Assembly: GCA_026686845.1 (NCBI GenBank) | Contig: JAIVEN010000012.1 | Location: 13,766,501 to 13,830,500 of the forward strand | Length of the DNA stretch: 64,000 bases | Reading direction: 5' to 3' | Source of the DNA: Adenanthera pavonina | Taxonomy: Eukaryota; Streptophyta; Magnoliopsida; Fabales; Fabaceae | Shown here: piece by piece, positions 23,154 to 35,047 of the stretch | How positions within the stretch are numbered: position 1 is the first letter of the stretch | How the letters are laid out: every line of letters starts with the position of its first letter | Position numbers and translations under genes: made by a program | Notes under the pieces: model-generated | The model's input: the letters and a program-made list of their open reading frames with translations, nothing else | Database searches by the model: none | Told to the model about the DNA's origin: nothing

Positions 23154-23671
23154 CAGCCATACTTTTAGTTCTTTAATTTTATACTAAATTTCATTTTAAC
23201 CCCTTAACTTTATTTCATTTCGTTTTAATCCTTCAATTTTTAAAATATAATTAAAAGTTTCCTTATTACTAATACTGCTATCTGTGTTAACTCCGAATGC
23301 TGAAACAACATTATTTAATATTGATACGTGTCAATTTTCACAGCCAAATCATTAATATCATTATGTATTCATTAAACTTAGGTTTAAAATGTTTTTAAAT
23401 TAGATTGAAAAATTAAAAATAAATAATCACAAATATCTAAATTCTAAACAAAACCTTAATTTTAGGAATTTTTGTCATTAGTTGAATAAATGTATAAATA
23501 TTTAAAAATACTTTGTTAGTAGTTGAGGATATTTTGTCAGCATTTTGTTAGTGATAGAAAAATTTTTAATTGTATTTTATAAGTTATATGATTAAAAAGG
23601 AAACAAAATAAAACTAAGAGATCAAAATGAAATGTAGTGGAAAATTAAGTGACTAAAATTGTGCTTTCACT
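23154..23671. mobile_element. Mutator-like MITE, copy 3
   Basis: Left CATACTTTTAGTTCTTTAAT and complement of right AGTGAAAGCACAATTTTAGT start the inverted repeats. The 9-bp flanks TATGTTTCA (23145-23153) and TATGTTTTA (23672-23680) match at 8 of 9. 518 bp. It lies only 151 bp from copy 2, with both in the same remnant repeat block. Confidence 0.75.
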
Positions 23672-23710
23672 TATGTTTTACCTACCAAACCAAAACAACT
23701 TATTTATGGA

Positions 23711-26700
23711 TGTTGAATTAAGTGTTTTGACAATTCTAAACCAGCTTTCTAGAGTTTGAAAAGAAGATATAAAATGTGTAACAAAAGATCTCAGGTGGAG
23801 AAATTCAAGTAAAACCAGTATAAGATTAGATATAGGATTTCTTAATGTGTTTAAATTGAGTAAAAGACTTTGAACTTGCAAAAGGATGTTTTAAAAATAT
23901 GATTCTATGATAGCTTATGGAATATTTGAAATATACCCACTAACAGACGAACTTTGATGTGTTAAAATTGATTTATTACTTTGAAAATTCGAACTTTGAC
24001 TTCTGAAATTCGAATTTCGAATTGAAAATAAGTTAGTCAGAAAAGAGATTTCTCTAACAGATAAACTTTGAGTGCAGAAATTTAAACTTTGGATTAAGTC
24101 TGATAAGAGCCTTCTCTGACAAATGAACTTTGGGTTTTGAAAATTCGAATTTCTAATAAAACACGATTCATGAAAAATGAAAAATTCGTCTGAGGATATG
24201 TCAAAGTTCATCTGAAAGTAAAGTTTAAAAAGAGTTCCAAGTTAACTCACTGACAGACAAACTTTGATTTTGAAAATTCAAATTTTAGAAACAAAGATTG
24301 CAAGTCTGTTATGATAATCCATTGATATGCGAATTTTAGTATTCAAAAATTTAAACTTTGAACTAAGTCCAATAAGAGCTTTCTCTGACAGACGAACTTT
24401 GGCTTTTGAAAATTCAAATTTTGAAAAGATGAACTATTATGCCTTATTGAACTGTCCACTGACAGACGAATTTTGGGCACCAAAATTTGAACTTCGAAGG
24501 CTATGTAGCAATATGGGACAACTGTTCACACTTATAAGAAGAACTTTAAACTGTTAGTTAGGCTGGCTTCCCAAGAGGGGGGTGAATTGGGAAGATTAAA
24601 AATTTTCTACAAAATATTAAAGAGGTGAAGAATGCAATATATGAAGGTAAAACAGAGTATAAATAAATAATAGTGAAAGTAGCAGAAAAGAGAAGAAGAC
24701 TTAGAAATTTATCCTGGTTCGGTCTCTCCACTTGACCTACGTCCAGTCTCTAAGTCACCACTTGAGATTTTCCACTATTCTGCAAGAATTCAGTGGGCTT
24801 CTTGCAAATGCCACAGTACAATATTTGTGCTCTATTTTCTAGAGCTTCTCTCAATCCCTTTCTGCACTTTCACAAAGTGCTTCCTAATCCCTTGTGATAT
24901 CCCCTCACAAGAAAATCTATCTTCCAGATGAAGAATAGATTGTTTACAAAGATTAAACTCTCTTAATCAGAGTAAATATGAAAGTTGAAGTACAGACTAT
25001 TGAAGTGAAAGAGTATGAAGCTTTGGGTAAATGATTTGGCAGAGTTTCAGTATATATAAAGTTAAAATCATTACCCACAACTTCAAATGATATTGTATTT
25101 ATAGATTTAAGTCCCAACTATTCGTTAGAGACAAAATCTATCCGTTGGAGAAGTTATCCAACGGTTACTTTGAAAAACTATCCGTTAACCAACCGCATTT
25201 AATGCTTCTGACATACTGAAATTCGAATTTCGGTTGGTCAATAGACGAATTTTGTAGATACCAAAGGTTAACAGCTTCAACGTTGAAAGACCAAAGTTCG
25301 TCTGTCATGAAGTGAAATTCAAATTTTGAAACTTAGAAAATGTTTCTGAGTAGTGACATACGAATTTTCAAATGGAAAGTTTTTCTGTTAAGTGTGAACA
25401 GTGTTTCCAATTTGCTGCAGTGCCTTCGAAATTCGAATTTTGGATCTCCAAAATTCGTCTGTCCGTAGCAGGCTCAAAAAGTACAGTAGTTCATTTACTT
25501 CGAAATTCGAATTTTCAGAGAGTGAAGTTCGTCTGTCAGAGATACCTCTTTTCAGACTTACTTTAACATTCGAATTTAAAAACACTGTCATTCGTATGTC
25601 AACATGTCATTATAACAGACTCACAACCTTAGCTTCTGAAATTCGAATTTTCATGTTCAAAGTTCGTCTGTCAGTGAGCAATTTTGAAACTCAATATAAT
25701 CTTGATTTCAGATGAACTTTGACATTATTTCAGACGAATTTCTTTAGTTTTCATAAGTTGTATTTTGTCTAAAATTCGAATTTTCAAAACCCAAAGTTCG
25801 TTTGTTGCTTAAAGCTTCTTTTAGATACTTATGAAAATTTGAATTTTGGAAAATCAAAATTCGTCTGTCAGAGAAGTATCTCTTCAGACTTATTCAGTTT
25901 TAACTCGAAATTCGAATTTCCAAAGCCAAAGTTCGAATTTCCAACATGACAGTTCAATATAAACATTTCAAACTTCGTCTGTTGGTGAGTGTTTTTCAAA
26001 TATTTCATAATTTAACACAAGATCAAGGTTTTAAAACTTCTTTCCACCAAATCAAAGCCTTGTACTCAAAATAAAACAAAACTAAACATCCTACAACAAA
26101 CTTTGCACAGATTTCTCCAGGATTTCTTCACTTGAACTCTTTGAGCACCTTTGATATCTTTATTCCAAGCTCTTAAGAGTTGATTTGGAATCATCAAAAC
26201 ATCTTGATTCAACATAAACTTGAAAATTCATATATTCCAACATAGAAACATTTGTCAAAGTTGAAAATTCGAGTTTTGTTTTAGAACAGACAAACTTCAA
26301 AGTTCAACATTAAAGTCTTTAGCTTTCGGTTTCTGTGAAATTCATCAATTGATCCATCAAAATTTGAACTTTGAGTATCAGACGCATTAAATGCGGTTTG
26401 TGAATGGATAGTTTTTCAGAGTAACCATTGGATAACATCTCTAACGGCTAGATCTTGTCTCTAACGTATAGTTAAAATATAAATCTATAAATAGGACTTC
26501 ATTTGAAAGATGTGGGTAGCGATTTTACATTGCATATACAGAAACTCTACCAAATTCTTAAGTCAAAGTTTCTTACTCTCACTTACTTCATTTTCTGTAC
26601 TTCAACTTTCATATACACTCTAAATTAGAGAGTTCAATTATTATAATCAATCTTATCTTCATCTAGAAGAAAGATTTTCTTATTATGAGATATCACAAGG

Positions 26701-27035
26701 GATTTGGGAAGCACTTAGTTAGAGTGCAAAGAGTGAGATTGTAAGCTTTAAAAACATAGCATTAAGTTGTACTGAGGCAATTGCAAGAAACCCATTGAAT
26801 TCTTGCAAGATAGTGAAAAATCTCAAGTGGTGACTTGGGGACTGGACATAGGTCAAGATAGAGAGATTGAATCAGGATAAACATCTGTATCTTCCCTTCT
26901 CTTTTACTGCTTTTACCTTGTTATTCCTTTATACTCTGTTTTTATTGGCACTTTTGCTTTCATCACTCTTTTGACTTTTACAAAAATTTTAATCTTCCCA
27001 ATTCCCCCCCTCTTGAAAAGCCAGCATATCTAACA
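23711..27035 (+). mobile_element. Solo LTR (+) interrupted by an opposite-strand LTR
   Basis: Starts TGTTGAATTAAGTGTTTTGA at 23711 and ends CCAGCATATCTAACA at 27035, with a perfect 5-bp target duplication ATGGA at 23706-23710 and 27036-27040. The LTR's own sequence is 23711-24551 plus 26220-27035 (about 1.66 kb); the middle is the inserted minus-strand LTR. A TATA box is kept at 26486-26493. No internal retrotransposon sequence. Confidence 0.92.
24552..26214 (-). mobile_element. Nested solo LTR (-) of the same family
   Basis: Starts TGTTAGTTAGGCTGGCTTCC at 24552 (complement of the family's 3' end) and ends TTGATTCAACA at 26214 (complement of the 5' end). Perfect 5-bp target duplication TAAAC at 24547-24551 and 26215-26219. 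1663 bp, with subrepeats at about 25200-26000 and an inverted TATA box at 25096-25103. Short frames within it are chance. Confidence 0.92.
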
Positions 27036-27055
27036 ATGGATATATTGCTAAAGGA

Positions 27056-27075
27056 ATATATATATATATATATAT
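27056..27075. repeat. (AT)n microsatellite
   Basis: Uninterrupted TA dinucleotide run shortly after the LTR's right target duplication. Confidence 0.8.
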
Positions 27076-27099
27076 AAACCTCCATAATTTAAAATAATC

Positions 27100-27345
27100 A
27101 ATCATCAATATATCACATAAAATTATTAAAAAATGCACTATTTATAAGCTTTGTGCAACTCATCTAATACTCTACACAATATACAAAAAAATGTGTCTAT
27201 ATATTTAAAAAGAACTAAATCTAAGTAATTTACAAAGGTTGCTGCAAATTCATATCCATGGCATGAAAATGACAAGCTTTGTTTTGGCCAATAACAAATA
27301 TGATTAGTTAGACTATAAATTTAATGAATTTAAACATTTACTTGA
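27100..27345. repeat. Dispersed repeat, partner of 9480-9796
   Basis: ATATCACATAAAATTATTAA and AGCTTTGTTTTGGCCAATAA followed by TTTAATGAATTTAAACATTT parallel 9505 and 9725-9790. Together with 23003-23153 it may be the remainder of a third copy of the larger host block, split by a MITE and the nested LTRs. Confidence 0.4.
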
Positions 27346-27512
27346 AGGCCTACCTAGCTTATAAATATAAACACAAACATTAATAAAAAATGCAATATTT
27401 ATAATAAGTTATATTCTATGATGCAGATATTTGGGTAAGAGTATCCAGTGTGATATGCTGCGATACATTAGAAACAACAAATTTAAAAATTTTAGGATAC
27501 ATATACATAATA

Positions 27513-27778
27513 GTACCTCCAGTCTTATATATAGGATCCTTTATTCTGGTCCTAAATATAAGACCTTTTACAATATATAAGATAAGTATTTATTATACAT
27601 TTCTAGAAAAATATCCCTATTTAATGTATCCAAAGAGAAAGAAAGAGATTAAATAAGGGTAGTTTTGAAAAAATATAAGGATTTTCAGAGAAATCGAGGT
27701 AGTTAATTAGTTCTAATTCTAATTCTTAATCCGCGTAATTCGGTTAAAAAGATCTTATATTAAGGATCAGATGGAGTA
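27513..27778. mobile_element. Stowaway-like MITE
   Basis: GTACCTCCAGTCTTATATAT at the left and, complemented, TACTCCATCTGATCCTTAAT at the right resemble the CTCCCTCYGTYCC ends of Stowaway MITEs. TA dinucleotides flank both sides (27511-27512, 27779-27780). No coding frame. Confidence 0.55.
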
Positions 27779-27780
27779 TA

Positions 27781-28541
27781 TATAAATAATTATGTATATA
27801 TTTAACAAAATGTTATACATTCGTCAATATTAATACACATATGCACATATTAAAATTTAAATAAATTGCATTATTTGTTAGCTATGAATGTACAATACAA
27901 TTCATCTTAATCTTAGGGTGATACACATGAGTTCACTTCTAATCCAATGATAAAGCTAAAAGTCAAATAAAAAATTGTTGACTCAAGTTAAGATGAGAGA
28001 AAAGCTAATTAGTCAAGTCAAGATGACAGCAGGAGTTGTTGAATCTGTACTAAAACCATTATATGTAATTTTAAGTTTTTTTTTTAAAATCATCATTTTA
28101 ACATGAAGAATATTTCTTTAAAATTATTTAACGAATAAGTGCCCATGTGAATTATTGTTTTTTATAAAATGTCTATTAGAATAATCATAATATATAAAAA
28201 TAAAGTTTGGATAAAAGTAGAGAAGTTTATTATAAATATAGTTGGATAAAAAAATAATAATTAAAAACCATGATTTGATTTATTTTTTATAAACCAAATA
28301 GGTCTTAACTTTTTTCTCATTGATGTACAACATAAATATGAATTTTCAGGATTACATGGGTTGCCTTTATCCAGTACCAGCAGCAAGAGCTCCCATTATT
28401 TACTTAAGGGAAGGCAAATGCCCCTTAAAATCCTCAGCCTTTAAAATTTATGTGGAACCCATAAATTTAATAAATGTATTGAATTCAGACTTGTACTATC
28501 TCCATATCCATTTCTAAATATTATGCTTACAAGGAAAATTT
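27781..28541. other. No gene; AT-rich intergenic
   Basis: No domain-bearing frame. The 65-codon frame at 28320-28517 has no recognisable motif. Confidence 0.4.
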
Positions 28542-29063
28542 TCCTTTTTTTAGTAATCCTAAATATGAGAAAAAAAAAATTAATGGTGCATTTATTTTTT
28601 TAAATTATCCTTCATTAATTATGTATGAGAGAATTAAATATATTAGTGATTTAAATTAGTATTAAATTAAGTAAGAATAATTTTATAAGAAACTTACAAT
28701 TTGAGACAATTTAATTAACTTTAACTAACTAAAACAAATTTTTTTAATACTATGAAGTGATTTTTTTCCTTCTATATATGGGACCAGAGGGAGTATAAGT
28801 TATTTATAACTATCTCATATACCTTAATAAAAGGAATTAGATAATTAAATTTGTTAAAAAAATTTCAATATTTTTCACTATTTATCCTTATTAATTATAT
28901 TATCTCTCATAGTTTTCATAATATTTGTCTCTTACTTATTAATTATATACTAGGGGACTAAATAAGAAAAATAATTAATGCACCAAATAACTCCACAAAA
29001 TACCCTATATTTTGAACTAAGTATTGCTTTTAGAAAATGTCCTATATTTAGGACTGAAGGGAT
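28542..29063. mobile_element. Two adjoining degenerate Stowaway-like MITE remnants
   Basis: ATCCTAAATATGAGAAA (28556) pairs loosely with CTATATATGGGACCAGAGGG (28775). CCTATATTTAGGACTGAAGG at 29041-29060 is another typical edge. The ends are of the CCCTCYG(G)TCC class but degraded. Exact boundaries uncertain. Confidence 0.35.
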
Positions 29064-29632
29064 TTTTTTTATATTATTTGATATTTGGGTTTAATAATTG
29101 GCAAAAGGGCAAAATTGTATTTTCAATGTGAATTTTAATTTCATTTTGATACCTTGGTGGTGGATTGGAATTATCGAAATTGAGGTTAGGATTTTGAAAT
29201 AACTTCTTTCCTAGGTGTTTTAATGAGATTTGCACAAAATAAAAATCATTTATAAGCCACCACTGCTTTAATCATATAGAAAATAAACGAAACCCTTAAA
29301 AAATCTCAAGGACTTCTAAGAACAAAATTAATTAATTAAAAAAATGGAAAAATTTACAAAATTTTAGCCAACAAATGTTGCGATCAACCCAACAAATTAA
29401 TTAATTATAAAGTGGTGTTAATATGCCACAAGTAAAAGCAATGTAATGCTGGAAATTATGTACCTTCTTCACCTGTATTCCCCTAACTACTACTACATTG
29501 AACGAATTCCAAAGCCAATAATGCATTGACAAAAATAAAAAAGAATTCAATAATATTGCACGTAAAAGTAAAACTTCTGTAATTAAATTATGTTCACATG
29601 TATTTCAAAATTAATATTTGATTTTCGGCTAT

Positions 29633-29639
29633 TATATAA
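29633..29639 (+). promoter_or_regulatory. Candidate TATA box of the DUF247 gene
   Basis: TATATAA about 100 bp before the proposed start codon at 29739. This would give a transcription start near 29665 and a leader of roughly 75 nt. A three-codon reading frame (ATG at 29652) lies at or before that start point and probably is not transcribed. Confidence 0.4.
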
Positions 29640-29738
29640 CCGAAGCCAGTGATGTGGATCTAAAGCACACTGAACTCGACATTTGGCACTAACGGTACTA
29701 TTCAAGAAGGCTTGGCCTCTGAGATTTCTCAAGAAATC

Positions 29739-31327
29739 ATGGAAACTACGCAGCCACTTCTTCCAGCTCATCAGTCTACAGATTCATCCTACGATAGTCA
29801 CTTGGACCACCAACAGGTATGCAGATCCTGTGCTCCTGTTCAATTGTGAGAGCTGTTCTTATTTTTCTTTACTTTCCCTTTGCTTACCAGAAATATTAGC
29901 CCCTTTTAGTCTTATTTAGTTTCAGCTATAAACAATTTGTGAGATTAAAAATCAGTTATTACGAGTAGAACACAAAATAGACTTCATAAGCTTGTGGTCT
30001 TCTTTTTTTTTATTAAAAAAATTATTTTGCTCGTGTAATTACTGATTGTTTTTTGAATCAAACTTTATAGACGGAAGATTGTAACGTGATTGACATTGAT
30101 AAGTTGATAGAAGACAGCAAAGGCAATCCATGTTGTATCTACAGGGTCCCCCATATGATCCGTAAACTAAATGAAGATGCTTACACCCCAATGGCTGTTT
30201 CGATTGGCCCCTTTCATTACGGTGATAAGAGATTGCGGGACATGGAAGAGTACAAACAAGTATTGTTTGACAGATTTAAACAAAAAGCTAAGGCAAGCTT
30301 GGATGAAATGGTTAGCATTGTGAAAAATTCAGAGGAAAAAGTCCGCGCTTCTTACTCGGAGAACATCAAACTTGTTAGTGAGGAATTTACGAAACTGGTA
30401 TTAGTGGATGCTGCTTTCATCATTGAACTGTTCACAAGCTACTATACTCGTGAGATCTGGAAAGATGCAAAACTATCACAACCATATCTGCAGCTTACCA
30501 TTCTTAATGACTTGCTTTTACTTGAGAATCAACTTCCTTTCTTTCTCATTGAAGAGCTATTCAATAGAGCATTTCCCCGAGACCAACTTCCCTCCTTTTA
30601 CTTGAGAATCATCACCTCGCTCCCTTCATTTCTTGACCTCACATTTCGCTTCTTTCACAATTTAAACGAGCAAAAACTAGAGCCTAATTCTGATGATAAA
30701 ATAAAGCACTTTACAGATCTTCTTAGATTGTTTTACTTACCAAAAACAAAATCTGGCAGGAAATGTTTAAAAAGAGAAGATCATCTTCATTACAATGCAA
30801 GCGAGTTGCAAGAAGCAGGAATAAAGTTCAAGTCAACTAAAAGCAAGTTCTTATTTGGTTTAAGTTTTTCAAGGCATGTTCTTGAGATTCCACAGATTTT
30901 TGTGGAAGATTACACTGAATTCTTGTTTCGCAATATGATAGCTTTAGAGCATTGTCATTATCCTTTGGAATCTTACATTATCGACTATTGTCTTGCAATG
31001 GATTGCCTAATCAACAGCAACAAAGATGTGGATGTCCTCGTTCATAACAATATAATCCAGAACTGGCTTGGTGATGCCAATGAAGTTGCAACATTATTCA
31101 ATGGTCTTTGTAAAAATATCCCTACAGGGTCTTGCAGCTGTGAATACCTTGAAGTCTTCAAAAGGTTGAATAAATTTTATGACGACCCATGTCACATGGG
31201 GATGGCAACTTTGAGACGTGATTATTGCGACACACCTTGGAAAACTGTGGCCACTTATGTTGGGATCATAGTCCTCATTCTCACCGTCACTCAAAGCATA
31301 ATTTATATAAGCCAAGTAATTATATAG
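29739..31327 (+). CDS. DUF247 (UPF0481) family protein, two exons
   Basis: Proposed exons 29739-29816 and 30071-31327, intron 29817-30070 (GT...AG). The spliced protein is 444 residues. The second exon alone has no upstream ATG in frame; its first in-frame initiator-like codon is GTG at 30086, which a plant nuclear gene would not use. Splicing to the ATG at 29739 (METTQPLLPAHQSTD...) keeps frame exactly. DUF247 hallmarks are present: CCIYRVP (about residues 47-53), AYTPMAVSIGPFHYG (63-77), LLLENQLPFF (about 175-184), a SELQEAGIKF block (about 270-280), the IPQIFVEDYTEFLFRNMIAL segment, and a C-terminal membrane helix (about 418-440) after PWKTVATYVG. Members are usually 400-550 residues. DUF247 has no known biochemical activity; some grass members are tied to self-incompatibility loci. 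I infer a single-pass membrane protein. No frame damage is seen, so it is likely functional. Confidence 0.92.
29817..30070 (+). other. Intron of the DUF247 gene
   Basis: Begins CAG|GTATGC and ends TTTATAG|ACGG. 254 bp, T-rich, with a T run at 30004-30011. It contains in-frame stops (TAG at 30068-30070), so the two exons cannot be read through. Phase 0 splice. Confidence 0.75.
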
Positions 31328-31541
31328 ACAGATTCTACTGCTGGAATAGGCTGAGATTGCTTCGCTTTCGTGGATGGCTTCGATGGGTCATGGGTGTCTA
31401 TTTATTTTCTGTCTTCTTGTCCATTGTGGGTCTTCTGTTTGTGTTTGTTTCTGTCGTTTTGTGTAACTTGAATTTGATTTGTGTTTCTGTGGTATAATGT
31501 ATTTTGTATTTGGTACTCGTATTGTACGCTCTGTTGCCATT

Positions 31542-31547
31542 AATAAA
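31542..31547 (+). terminator. Candidate poly(A) signal of the DUF247 gene
   Basis: AATAAA 215 nt after the stop codon, preceded by TG-rich sequence (31420-31510), which is the usual arrangement of plant 3' ends. Confidence 0.5.
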
Positions 31548-31549
31548 GT

Positions 31550-32497
31550 TTTTTCCCAGCAGCAAAAATAAAAACCCTTTCAAAATTTACGTTCACTGTC
31601 AAATTTTATTTAGTTTATTTACAATATCTATGATTATGAATAAGAGAATTCTCACACTCATAATAATTGTATTCTCTGTTTTCGTTAAATACTAGATGCA
31701 TAAATTTAAAGGTTACATATATCCATACGCATATTCCGTTCGGTTATTAATTTAGTAAAATTTATTTGACAGTTTTAATTCTTTCTGAAAAATATTAATG
31801 TGGAATGGAGTTTAATTTCTTTTATTAATAATTATGAGTTGTACTCCTCTGTTTCTTATTATAGTTTTGAGAAGAATTAAGATATATAAAATATATGTAT
31901 TTTTTGAGTATTAAATATTATTTTTTATATTTATCTCTCATTAAGAATTATAATGAAGAAGAATTAAGAGAAATATAAACAAAATAAGTTATAATTTAAT
32001 TGGAATAATGTTGAAAAATGATGATACCTTTTACACAGATAAAAATTTTTGATTATTTTTAATTATTTATTTTATTAAATATAAATTGTTTAAAAGTAAT
32101 TTATAATAGACAACATATTAATTTATCAATAGAATCATCAATTTCAATTTATCAATAGGCGCTCTAATTTATGCTAGGCTACGTGCCTTTCACTAATAAC
32201 CAACTACTTTTTCTGTAACTTTATTTTATTTTTTAAATAAAACCCAGCAGGATACAGCACATTCCCCCTCAATTAGTTGAGAGGTAGGGGTTTATTTATT
32301 TTAAAATAAAATATTATTATATTAATTTAAATAATAATAAATTAATATTTTCATTTATATGCGTTTACTTAAAATTAATATTGTGGGTTCTACGGAACCG
32401 AGTTTCGCCAAGGGCAGGCAAACAAAAATGATGATCAAGTATGCTGAAGGTAAAAGCCTCAAAAAAGATAACATAATTTAGTTAAATTCAAATCAAA
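31550..32497. other. No gene; AT-rich, possible MITE fragment
   Basis: TACTCCTCTGTTTCTTATTATAG at about 31841 looks like one end of a Stowaway-type MITE, but its partner was not found. The rest is featureless AT-rich DNA. Confidence 0.35.
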
Positions 32498-32930
32498 TGA
32501 GGTAAAAGCAAACTTTTGGTTTTTTAATTTTATATTAGGTTTTGTTTTAGCCATTAAATTTACTTTATTTATTTTTAATCTTTTAACTTTTAAAATATAA
32601 TCAAAATTTTTTCTATTACTAATAACGTTTATTATATTATCATAAAATGTTGACAAATTATTCTCAAATGTTAATAAAGCAGTTTTTAATGTTTACATAT
32701 TTATCCAATTTATTTTTTCTCAGAAATAACCATAAGATTAAGGTTTTGTTTAGAAATCGGATAATTGTGATTATTTTTAATTCTTGGATTTAATGAAACA
32801 TATTTTAAACCTAAAATTAAGAAACACATAATGATATTAATGACAATGCAATGAGGAGTGACATGTCAAAAATTGAATAATGCTTTGTCCACTTGTGAGA
32901 ATGCTTTGTTACCATTTTTTATAAATATAG
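32498..32930. mobile_element. Mutator-like MITE, copy 4, truncated
   Basis: GAGGTAAAAGCAAACTTTTG and the following TTTTTAATCTTTTAACTTTT, AATATAATCAAAATTTTTTC and ATTGAATAATGCTTTGT segments follow the left and central parts of copies 1 and 5. The right inverted repeat is missing, so the element is broken near 32930. Confidence 0.6.
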
Positions 32931-35047
32931 TGTGGATTTGAACAAACTACAAACATAAGTTTTGAGAATTAACGCAGTGACCTTCAAGAGAGTTGTTGAC
33001 TTGATGCCGTAGATGCTTGGGTTCGCTAGAGCAATGGATAGGTTGCTTGTGAGAAGCAGTTGTAAGCTATGGAAGCTTTGGATAAATATATAGCAGTGCG
33101 ATGCTGTTGATGAGAGTGATTTAGTGTGTTTCTGATAGGCTTTTCTGCATTGTTGTGCGTGTTCTTTCATCCTATGGACAGTGACAATTAACAAATTCAT
33201 CCATAAAGTTGATAATGTTGTTTTGAAAAATAGCATACGAAACCTGAGGAATTTTTTAGTGTGTACATAAATTTTTAGTCATGTTTGTTTTTACTATAAT
33301 TTTGAGTGAGATTCTATGGTCATTTTTTTTGTTAGAAATAGTATATGAAAATAACTGGTGCTCAGAAACATATGATAACACATTGTACTTAAGGTGTTAT
33401 TCGTCCCTACTAGGTTTGTTGTAAGAATCCGATGAATCACAAGAGTTATTCTAAACACTAAAGATATCTGACAACAACTTCAGATACCTTGAAACATAGA
33501 ATGAAACAGATAGATTGTAAATAAGAGGAGAGAATGTGTGTAATCCTTTCAATCTCTGGTTTGACCTTTTTATAATAGTGGAAAACAGAAAAGCGAAATG
33601 TTGTTAATGAATCAGTTTGTTTCTGAACGTTGTAATTGACATAAAGTCATTTAAGAATGTCATTTTAAATTTTGTTTCTAAAAAAAAATTAATTAAATAT
33701 ATTAATCTCAAATTTATACTAGACTAGATCTTCATTGTTAGATCAATACAATAATCACGACGCGCCAAGTGCTAAGTATTTTAAATATTAAATAAATAAT
33801 ATTAAAATCTACCAAGCATTTATCTTTCTATAATTATTTTAACAAACTTTGTCTTCTCTCTCTTATATACGCTTCATAAACCTTATTCTCATCCAATGTG
33901 GAACTCAAATTTTTCAAACTATCTCTAACATTTTAATCATGATTATTTGGATTAATTTTATGAGACATTTCAAAAGTAAATTTAATTGTTAAGACTTCAT
34001 TATTTGGGGTAATAATTTGTTATTATGAGTTTAGTTAATTATAATTAAATGAAAATTATGTATTTAAAAAATTATTGAGAATATATGAAAATTGTTTTAA
34101 AGAAGTAAATCATTTTGAGTTTTTCTTTTAAAAGGAAATTTTCTAATTCTACCGTTGACAGGCATGTATCGTGAGCTGCTACCATTGTGACTAAATTATT
34201 CTTGACAATAGTTTCTCACTTATTTGCTAGTGTCATACCAGTATATATTTGCTTATTTATATTGTAGTGAGCATTTTATGTAAATTTATTTTTTTAAGGT
34301 ATGGGCTTTTAATCTTAAAGTAGTTTAATTTTATTTAATTACATTACTATAGTGATTAATATTATAGAGATTTTAAGATCAAAATAATAAATTTATTATA
34401 AAATATAATCTTTTACTACTCATTTTTCTAATTTTATTACTAAATATTACATATTTTAATAATTTTTATCAATTAAAGTTCTTTTTTATAATTAATCCAT
34501 TCTATTTGTCCCTAGTAATTCCCCCTTAATTATATTCATTTATTTCTTTTTAATCATTATAGAAGAAGCTCACTATTGGGCGTTATTTGCTTATTAAAAT
34601 TAAATATATGGTTTTTCAGATCGTAGAATAGAACTGGCATTGTACCTTTTGTTGGATTGTAGCGAGGAATAGGCTGTTGCCTGATGAGCTTTGTCAGTTC
34701 ACGTGGAAGAATCTATTTAATTTGTTACATTAATTTTTGGATCAATTGTATACTATAAACTTATATGTATCTCTACATGACTCATAATTAGGATTTTCAT
34801 TCTTTTCGATTGATTTAAGATTGGAGTGACATTACATATAGCTTGGTTATTTAATGGCATTGACAATAAAATTAAGTTTCCATAAAATAGAAAAATGTTA
34901 TATATATTATTATGATGTATGTGTATATATATATTTTCTGTACAGTGAGTGCGAGTTTTTTTGTTTATCATTTACGTAAAATGATTAGCTCAAATCTAAA
35001 AACTGGAATTGTCATATGTCTTTTAGAATTTATCTTAAAATAAATAA
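32931..35047. other. No recognised gene
   Basis: A 105-codon minus frame at 33236-32919 (MLFFKTTLSTLWMNLL...) matches no family I know and overlaps the MITE end. 34630-34700 has slightly higher GC. I see no promoter or splice pattern that supports a gene. Confidence 0.35.

Noticed and set aside
25388..25715. Overlapping frames on both strands around 25.4-25.7 kb
   Set aside because: They lie in the inverted LTR's subrepeats. The palindromic motif opens frames on both strands by chance.
30086..31327. DUF247 gene starting at GTG 30086
   Set aside because: GTG starts are not expected in plant nuclear genes, and a clean GT-AG intron joins this exon in frame to an ATG at 29739.
32919..33236. 105-codon minus frame as a gene
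   Set aside because: No recognisable domain; it overlaps a truncated MITE and has no supporting promoter or splice signals that I can see.
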